Source: Diadophis punctatus similis (lineage: Eukaryota; Chordata; Lepidosauria; Squamata; Dipsadidae). Taken from it: a stretch of DNA of 64,000 bases. The position numbers and the translations under genes were made by a program. Location of the stretch: contig JALIGW010000001.1 of assembly GCA_023053685.1 (NCBI GenBank), forward strand, positions 71,135,740 through 71,199,739, written 5' to 3'. The notes beneath the pieces were generated by a model. The model was not told where the DNA came from and did no database searches. It saw nothing but the letters and a program-made list of their open reading frames with translations. Of the stretch, positions 41,701 through 50,620 are shown piece after piece (the stretch's first letter is position 1; each line of letters begins with the position of its first letter).

Positions 41701-44700
41701 GAGTACATTAAAAGTGGTAAAACCATAACAATAAGAATACAAAATAATTAAAAGAATACAAAATTATAATTAAAAGATGGAAGGGGAAGAAGCAAGATGA
41801 GTAGGGGGGCAGATGGGATCTACTATTAGTCCATCAACCACCTCCAAAATGGTACTCTCTCTCTCCTTGGAACTCCAGGCCAATTGACGGAGCCAGGTTT
41901 TCCAGGTCAGGATAGCGGGACCAATCTCAACCCAGGGGCAAGATGTTCCAAAGGGCTGAGACCACAGCAGAGCTCTTCTCCTTGACCCCACCAGCTGGAA
42001 TTCCTTGACTGACAGAATCTGTGGCATGTCTCCTCTGCCAGCATGAGTGGGGAAAGCCTATCTCATGGGTGAGATGGTTCCTCAAGCAACCTGGATCATA
42101 CCATGTAGGGCTTTATAGGTAATAACCAACACCTTGAATTGCAGCTGCAGCCAATGTAGCTTGCAGCCAATGTAACATGGACCACTATGGGGCCCCCAAA
42201 TACTGCACCGCATTCATCACCAGTTGAAGCAGCTGATGATGCTACCTAGTTTGGGTAATGAAATGTCTACAAGAAAACAACCAAACTCAGAGAGCACCAA
42301 AGACCCCTCATTTCAACAGTGAGCTACAAATATTCTCCTCTATCAGTATCGTGACATGTTTTCATCAGTTTCATCTTTATATATTTTATTCTCTATCAAG
42401 ATACCATTGTCTACATTAAATCAGGGGCTCAGAAGGCATAATATGGGTTTCCCCTCTGGATTGAAGGACTACAAAGGGGGAGGGAAACAAGCATTTTCTG
42501 TGATGGCCCCAGTGCTATGGGATATGCTATCCTTTGAAATTCATAGAATCCCCACATTCATATCATTTTGAAAGACCTGGCTCTTTACCAGGGCATTACG
42601 AATGTTGGTTTGTTTGCTCTGAAGTTTTTTAATGAGATGTTTCAAGTTTAACTTTATGATTTATGTTGCAAGGCTTTTATATACTTTTAAGTTGCCCAGA
42701 ATCTTGGAACTGGGCAAATTATAAATTTTAGTAAGTGAATGAATGAATGAATGCCCAAGTAACACGGTTTACAAAATATATAGTACTTGCTACGTTAAGA
42801 TATTTTGAACCATTCAATGTTGTGGGATAAACACTGGTTGGGTCCAGGAGAAGAGCCTTTTCTGCTGTGGTCCCCACGCTTTGGAATATTCTCCCATCAG
42901 AGGTGAGATCTGTCTCCACACTCCTGGCCTTCCGGAACAGTCTAAAATTTGGCTCTGCCACTTACCCAGAGGCCATGACAGGAGCCTGCTACAATGGGAT
43001 GACTGATGGGATAGAGAAGATTCTTGCCCCCAGGCTATCCATCATCTTGGCTTTTAACTTTTAATCTTTTTATTCAAATTTTAATTGTTTTTAGCACTTT
43101 GTAACTTTTTATTTTATTGTAAGTCACTCGCTGTATTAGTGAGATGGGCGGTATAGAAATTTAATGAATAAATAAAATTGATTCATGATGAACAATCTCT
43201 CATATCCTTTTGAACACACTTCCTCTCTATAATCTTAAGTAGTCTTGAGACTCCTTAAAATTTTATATTAAAATTCCACTTTTTCAAGAGACCTTTTAAT
43301 GCTTTTTCCTTCTGTCTAATAACTTCTAACTGGGGAATATTTTTAATTAGCTTCCATTGGAAATGCTCAATAAATAAATAAATAACATCTTAACATGGCA
43401 AAACCCTTCAACAGTTTAAAAAGAGTTGAAGAAATGTTGTTGTATTTACCCTCACATCTCCATACATTTAGCAGAAAAAGACAATGAACAAATAACAGGG
43501 AATATTTACTACAATCAAATAAAGCACATAAATATTTAAATGCTTTTATGTCCAGTTATGGTTTTGAGAAACTCAATTTGCAGGTTTCCAGAAGAAAACC
43601 ATACTATTCCATCTCTCAGAAGAAAAATGATTTGACATGTGACTTGTCAGAAGTGATCAATGGATTTAATAATTATCTTTTCCTTCAAGTAGAAGTTTCA
43701 AAACTTTTACACACATGTGCAAAATAGCAACAGGAATAGCACTTAGACTTATATACTACTCCATAGTGCTTTACAGTACTCTATGGGAGGTTTACAAATG
43801 TCAACATATTGCCCCCAGCTATCTGGGTCCTCGTTTTACCAACCTCAGAAGGATGGAAGGATGGAAGGCTGCGTCAGTCTTGAGTCACAGAAGCATTGAA
43901 CTCCAGGCTGTAGGCAGTGTTAGCCTGCATTACTGCATTCTAACCACTGCGCTAACACGGCTCAAAATCAATATGTGGTATATATAAAGACACTTGCAGG
44001 AATTTCAGAACCACATCTCCACTGTTAAAATTAACTAAAAGGACCATAACTTGCTTGCATATATTCCACAACCAAATAAATTCAGACCTTTCTCTTCAAT
44101 CTCATTCTTATGCTTTGCCTTGTCATGTCATTCACAATTCTCAGGGGTGAAATCCAGCAGGTTCTGATAGGTTCTCTAGAACTGGTAGTGGAAATTTTGA
44201 GTAGTTTGGAGAACCAGCAAATACCACCTCTGGCTGGCCCCAGAGTGGGGTGGGAATGGAGATTTTGCAATATCCTTCCCCCAGGAGTGGGAAGGGAATG
44301 GGGATTTTGCAGTATCCTTCCCCTGCCACGCCCACCAAGCCATGCCCACAGAACCAGTAGTAAAAAAAATGGGATTTCACCACTGCATTAGATGTATAAT
44401 GCTGAACTAACAATAGGTAACTTAAAATAAATACAAAAGCTTATATATAGACTAGCCTACTAATGCTTTGTTAAGTAACTACATAACTCATCAAATGAGA
44501 CAACATAAATACTACTTAGATATTGTTCTGTAAACAGAGATGTAATTATCTGGTCATGTAACAAGAGATAAAAAGAAGATAATACTTACTGTGGGTGACA
44601 TTCCTCTCTTTTTTGAAGGTGATATTTCACTCCCCTTTTCTTCTTGTTGACGTAATAACGCTTTAAGCTGATTAACTATAACACAATAGTAAAACATATT

Positions 44701-47700
44701 TTACCTTAGATACTAATTCTAATTTGAAAAAAAAATCAAATGGAAAATTTCAAACCTGCATGGCTGTACTGTAGCTCCTGCCAAGCATTATCTTCAGTCA
44801 CTTCTTGGCCCGAATTAGGAAATAGCTGATCCAATGTAGCTGCACTTTTGCCTATGGCTGGATCTTTTTCATGGAAGACATATTTCAATTGATCAAGGCT
44901 TTTACTAGCACGATCTAAAAATAATAATTTTGAAAGTTCAGTGTGATTAAAAGTTTCTTTGCAACTCGGTAAGAAATATAGATAAGATGTATTATCAAGA
45001 TTTTTATATCTATAGAAACTGAATAAGGAGAAATTCAAAGACATAACTTAGTTTGCTTACTAAATATATTTTAACTGGATAGAGAGGGTGGGAGGGAGAG
45101 AGAGAGGGAGAGAGACTAATATTGAGGTAGATCTTTTGGAAAGCTACATGAGTGGAAAGTGGAATATCATTAATTCAAAATATATGTGCACTAAAGCAAA
45201 GTACAAATCACTGAGGTGAACACAACAGAAAAAATACTAGTTCAGTCCCCCGACTGACCAAAATGTATTTAATTCAAGTACTCTTCATCTGTTACAGGGA
45301 AAAGAGAGCAACAAATCATTATATACTTTTTATACTAAGTAATCCCCTGGATGATCTAATAGCAGAATTTTCCCTCTGAAGTACTGCACGGACCTATTTG
45401 GCACATAATATTGACATGAGTAACTGAAATCCTGATAATTCATAGGAGCAAAGAAAGAATAGAACAAGGGCACTAATATATATAGTATAAACGAGCAGAT
45501 CAGAGCCATCTATGCCAGTGAGACCTAAAAAACTACTACAAGAATTATTCATTAAGACCTGTGTCTTCCAACAACATTGTTTCAGAAGGATTCTTTGATC
45601 TCATATTGCGACCATGTTACAAACAAGGAAGTTCTACAAAGAAGTAATTCCTGAAGACTCTCTGAGATAGTGACAGAACGAAGAACGCACTTTGCTGGAA
45701 ATGTGTTCCAGCAAAATCAATTGGAATGCCACCAGTCAGTCAGAGAAAAAGAGGAAGGCCAATGAAAACCTGGCGCCAAACATTTCAGGAAGATCTGAAA
45801 AATATCAACCTTAAATGGAAGAACCCAGAGATTGTAGCTGTGGACCGAAAATTGCGGAGTACGCTAGTGGCCCAATGTGCTTAGCACAGGACATGATGAT
45901 GAATGAGGCGATAATTAATGAACTATTTTTTTAATCTTTTTTCCACATTTTTATGCCTTCATGTTTTAAATAAGTGTTTAATAAATGATAGGATTTATAA
46001 ATATTTGATTATATGTTGTTTACTATTCAAACTACTACTACTATTACTTGTTTTGCATCACACTTTCTATGATGTGTATATGTCTGGCTTTGTGGGGAGG
46101 ATTGTTTATTTCCAATTGCAGGGTTACTTTCAGCTCTAATATTTTAATTAAGGTAGTCTTTGACATACGATCATAACTGAGCCTGGCAAACATGATCATA
46201 AGTTGTAACAATTGTAAAGTAGTCATCACATGACCATACTGGATTTTATTATCTTTTTTTTTTGCGGTGGTCATTAAGCAAACACAATGGTTGTTAAAGC
46301 AACACTTTGTTCGCAAGGGGTGCTTTTTCTGGAAACCAAAAATAAAGGCTGGTTTCTAGAAAAAACCAACATAAATTGCAGTCATGATAAAATGTGGACC
46401 AGTTACTGAGTGCCCAAAATGCAGTCACATGACCATGAAGGGAGAGCAGATGTTGCAACATTGGAACTGGGTTGTTTTTGGGGATCCATTGTAACTTCAG
46501 TTACTAACCAGCTGGTCGTAAGTTGAAGACTATCTATAGATCCGTGATGGCGAACCTATGGCACACGTGCCACAGGTGGCACATGGAGCCCTCTCTGCAG
46601 GCACGCGAGCTGTTGACCAGCTCAGCTCCACTATGCATGTGCATGCCTCCTTCCAGCCAGCTGATTCTCGGGTGAGATACAGGCATGCTTTCTCCTCACT
46701 TTCTGCTTCCCATGTCTTCCCAGATCTCTGGAGATTCCACCCCAGCACTGTTTGGGCACGCAAGGCTTTCCCCCCCTCCCAGCTCCGTTTGGGGATGGGA
46801 GGCTTTCCCCCCATCCCACCTCTGTTTTGGGATGGGAGGCCAAAACAGGGGGGTCGCGCACGCATGCACGGGGGTAATGCACACATGTGCAGGGGGCAGA
46901 ACGTGCAGCAGGGGCATTGCATTATGCGTGTGGGCACTCGAGCACGTGCAACAGTGTGCGCGCACACACTTTCGGCACCCGAGGGAAAAAAGGTTCGCCA
47001 TCACTGCTATAGATTATAAGATCAATGTTAAGAATTAATATCTGTTTGACTTCACTGGACAACGTGCCTAACTTCCACACACATATTTAGAAAATATGAG
47101 GTCCTTGAAGGCACCGACTTAAGTGGATATTGCCATTTGGTTCTTGGAGCAACTACATACCGGTACATACATTTGTATAAGAATAGAGGAATGTAAAGAC
47201 CACTTTCACCTAGCTTATTTGTTACTTTATGGTCTTAAAAAAAGAAAAATAGGACTTCTACTGATATCCAATAGAAGAGAATATATAAAGTTGCACTGTC
47301 TCCAGTAGGATAATATATAAAGTTGCACCAATTGATGCTAGGTCAATCTGCAATAAGGCCTCCCTTATCAGTGATTTAATCGTTGAGGAGTGGACTGACT
47401 TGGCATGTATTACCAAAACCCTGGCAGAGTCTGGAAATGGGGGTACTATTTCAGAGATATGACTAATGGGGCTTCAGGTGTGGAACCAGCTCAGATTTTG
47501 GACAAAGGTGATGGTATGGTAATTGTCCTCTGGGAATCCCTTATGGCTTTCAGTGATATTGTACAAGTTACCAGATATGAAACCCTGTTCCTTAAGTTGG
47601 GCTCTAGGGATCAGTTGGCACTTGGTGTTATATTAACCTCCCTCTTGCATAGCAACCTCCCTATCTGAGTTTCTTAGTTCCATTTCTGTGCTGGTAGGAG

Positions 47701-50589
47701 AGTTCTCCAGACTTATGGTTCTGCGGGACTTTAATCTGCCCTTTCTAGGAATGGGTTCTGAGGTGGCTTGGGTGTTCATGGCCACCTTGACAATCATGGG
47801 CCTATCCCAGTTCATCTAGAGTCCAACATGGGACAGTGATTACACTCCAGATCTGATTATCCTAGTACGATCTGAAATTGAGGGAGCACTTGGTGTCATG
47901 CCCTGGTTTCTATGGGATTTTCTAGTGCCACTTTCCACTTCAGGGAGACTGACACCATTAGATCGCTCTGCCCCTGGCAAATGATGAACCCTGATACATT
48001 TCAGAAGGAGCTGGGGGTTCTTTCTGTTGTTCTGATACATTCCGTATTTTTCGGAGTATAAGACGCACCGAAGTATAAGACGCACCTTAGTTTTGGGGGA
48101 GGAAAACAAGGAAAAAAGGCCTCTGCCTCCCAGCAATTTGCCAAACATCAAACAGCAAACAGTACAGATGATATACACTGTTAACTGTGTATTTTTGTGC
48201 ATGTGTGCCTGACCCATAGAAATAGCAAAGAATTGGAGAAATGTACATTATGGCAGTATATTAATCCCAGAAAGTTTTCTTAAATGTAATCACACTAACT
48301 CCTCCCAATTATTCAAATAGATCTACTCCAAACATGACTAAGTCAGGGTTTAATTCAGCTGCCTTATTTTAATACTAATACTTAATACTAAAACAGGACA
48401 TTTCAGATTATACTTTTACAGATCTTTAAAATTGATGTGGCTTTCTGGAAGGCTTTCTGCTATTTAAAAGAAGATACAATAGCACTGGGCCTTTTCAGAG
48501 CAAGAATTTATTTTAAAAAGCTTCTTCATTTTGTTAAGTTGTTTAGAACAATAATAAAGCAGTCTTTAAAAAATAAGTCTTATAATTTGAACACTCTACA
48601 AACATTTAACAAAATAACATATTAACAGAATCTGCCTCTACCTAGGATAGAACTCACAACCTCCTGATTGTGAGGCAAGAGCTCTACCTCTAGGCTACAG
48701 CAGCTGTAGCTTACCTCCTTGCAATTTCAGCAGTGTAACACTGCCACTTTATCTCCCAGCATTTTGTCTCATTACAGCCACCGTAGTTAGTTTCATTTTA
48801 CCACGTGGCTTGCAAGCCTCAGTCAGCTGTAGGTCGGGAGGCAAGTAATCTCTTAGTGTGCTAATAAGGCTTTGCCCTGTTTGCTGCAAAGAGATAAATT
48901 GCTGGCAGGCAGAGCCCAAAGGGTGGGGGTGGCTGGGTGGGACTACATTCAGTGTATAAGACGCACCCAAATTTTCACCCTCTTTTTGAGGGTAAAAAGG
49001 TGCGTCTTATACTCCGAAAAATACGGTAGTTCAAAGCTTTGGTTGTCATTTGGGACAATGGACGGCTGAGGTGCTACATCGAATCAAACCCGTGTGAATT
49101 CTCCTCCCTCTGGGATCCTACTATTCTCCATGATTTCCAGAGGAGTTGAGGGAGATGAAACAAAAGAGAGGTATCTAGAACATCATTGGTGCTCAATTGA
49201 GGACAAATTCAATAAAAACACTATTAAGGCTTACTTGTGGTGGTAAGGGTAGCAAAACAGTAAAGCAGCAATACTTATCCACCCTTATTGCATTTCATTC
49301 ATTAGAATCTCACAACTCTGTTTCAGGTGATGCGTGTCCTCTTAGGTAAAGAGGGCCCTGGGAACCTTTTGCAAAGATGTTTGGAGGAATTTGCTCAGCA
49401 TCTGTCAGACAAGATAACTTGGATTCACTTGCAGTTAAGACACTGCCTTGGTTGCAAGTCCGCAAATGGGAAAAATGTCATGAAACATCATGTGGCAGCA
49501 ACGTGACACAACAAGTTTGACACCCGTGTCCTACACTCAATTTCTTCTCAAGGAGTAGATGGCAGATGTGACAGAGACTCTGCACAGCTTCGTATTGTTC
49601 ACAGTTGCACTGTTCTGTTTTAATTATATATTTTGTAATGACTGTTTTTATATATTTTTTAATTAATTGTTGTACACCACCCAGAGTCCATTTTATGAGA
49701 TAGGTGTCCATATAATATCCTTAATGAGATATTATTTGTGTAAACTGAACACATAATTCAGTTCTTAAGAAAAATCTTATGAAAAAATGTTACATGGTCA
49801 AAGATATAGGAATATACCTCTCTCTCCATAGGAAGAGATATTTTAGTTTAGCTTTAAGACAAGCTACAAGTCTGAATTAATGAATATCTACATATTAGGG
49901 CAGTGCACACTTATTAGGCTTTCACAGAAGCCTGAAAAGAGGGGTTCTTTCATTAATAACAGGGAAGCGCTATTCATTAAAGCAGATTTATTTAATATTC
50001 AACTAAGACATAATTATGGATAAGTTCTCTACATTTAAAACAGTGTGTATATATATACTCGACAGAAAAAAAAACATTTATAACCCTTTCCTGGTGAAGA
50101 GCTGATAGGGAAGAGAACCTTGTGGCCTAGAGGTTAAAACTTCTGCCTTACAAGCAGACTGCCCAGGTTCAAATCCCACTAAAGGTATGGCTATCTGACG
50201 AGAGCAAAATAGCTCAAAATAGATCTATAATAGTCTCCCTTTATTTTCATTTATCAGCAAAAAATATTACACATACAGACAATATAGTTTGTCAGCTATA
50301 GAAAACTGCCTGGATGGCCCCAGGAGGGGACGAAAGGCAAAAGGAAGATGTGATGTTTCCTTCCATACACCAGGATGACTCGACAGAAAAAAAAACATTT
50401 ATAACCCTTTCCTGGTGAAGAGCTGATAGGGAAGAGAACCTTGTGGCCTAGAGGATAAAACTGCTACCTTACAAGCAGACTGCCCAGGTTCAAATCCCAC
50501 TAAGGGTATGGCTATCTGATGAGAGCAAAATAGCTCGAAATAGATCTATAATAGTCTCCTTTCATTTTCATTTATCAGCAAAAAATGTT

Positions 50590-50620
<31 letters not shown>

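Larger units (their letters stand above)
38613..44589 (-). other. SDCCAG8: SDCCAG8 intron 3, LINE graveyard
   Basis: A 6-kb intron made largely of CR1/L3-like fragments in both orientations, a SINE and a hAT-like element, itemised separately. 38620-39015 and 43400-43700 hold nothing recognised. Confidence 0.7.
47318..49740 (+). mobile_element. CR1-like LINE split by a DNA element
   Basis: Two parts, 47318-48041 and 49027-49740. The first encodes decayed endonuclease: [20 protein letters not shown] near the start and LRDFNLPF (family GDFNLP) further on, with several stops. The second continues into a 3' UTR with gttgtacaccacccagagtc and gagataggtgtccatata, a CR1 tail. The 985-bp insertion 48042-49026 interrupts it. 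Confidence 0.75.

Noticed and set aside
46530..47038. Frames of 83-153 codons on both strands
   Set aside because: All lie within the hAT MITE with exact target duplication.
48645..48715. tRNA gene
   Set aside because: Box-like sequences are present, but the acceptor stem does not pair and the sequence lies inside a transposon; treated as a SINE head.
50110..50185. tRNA gene (and its copy at 50430)
   Set aside because: The cloverleaf is imperfect, and the sequence continues into a SINE-like body that is duplicated.
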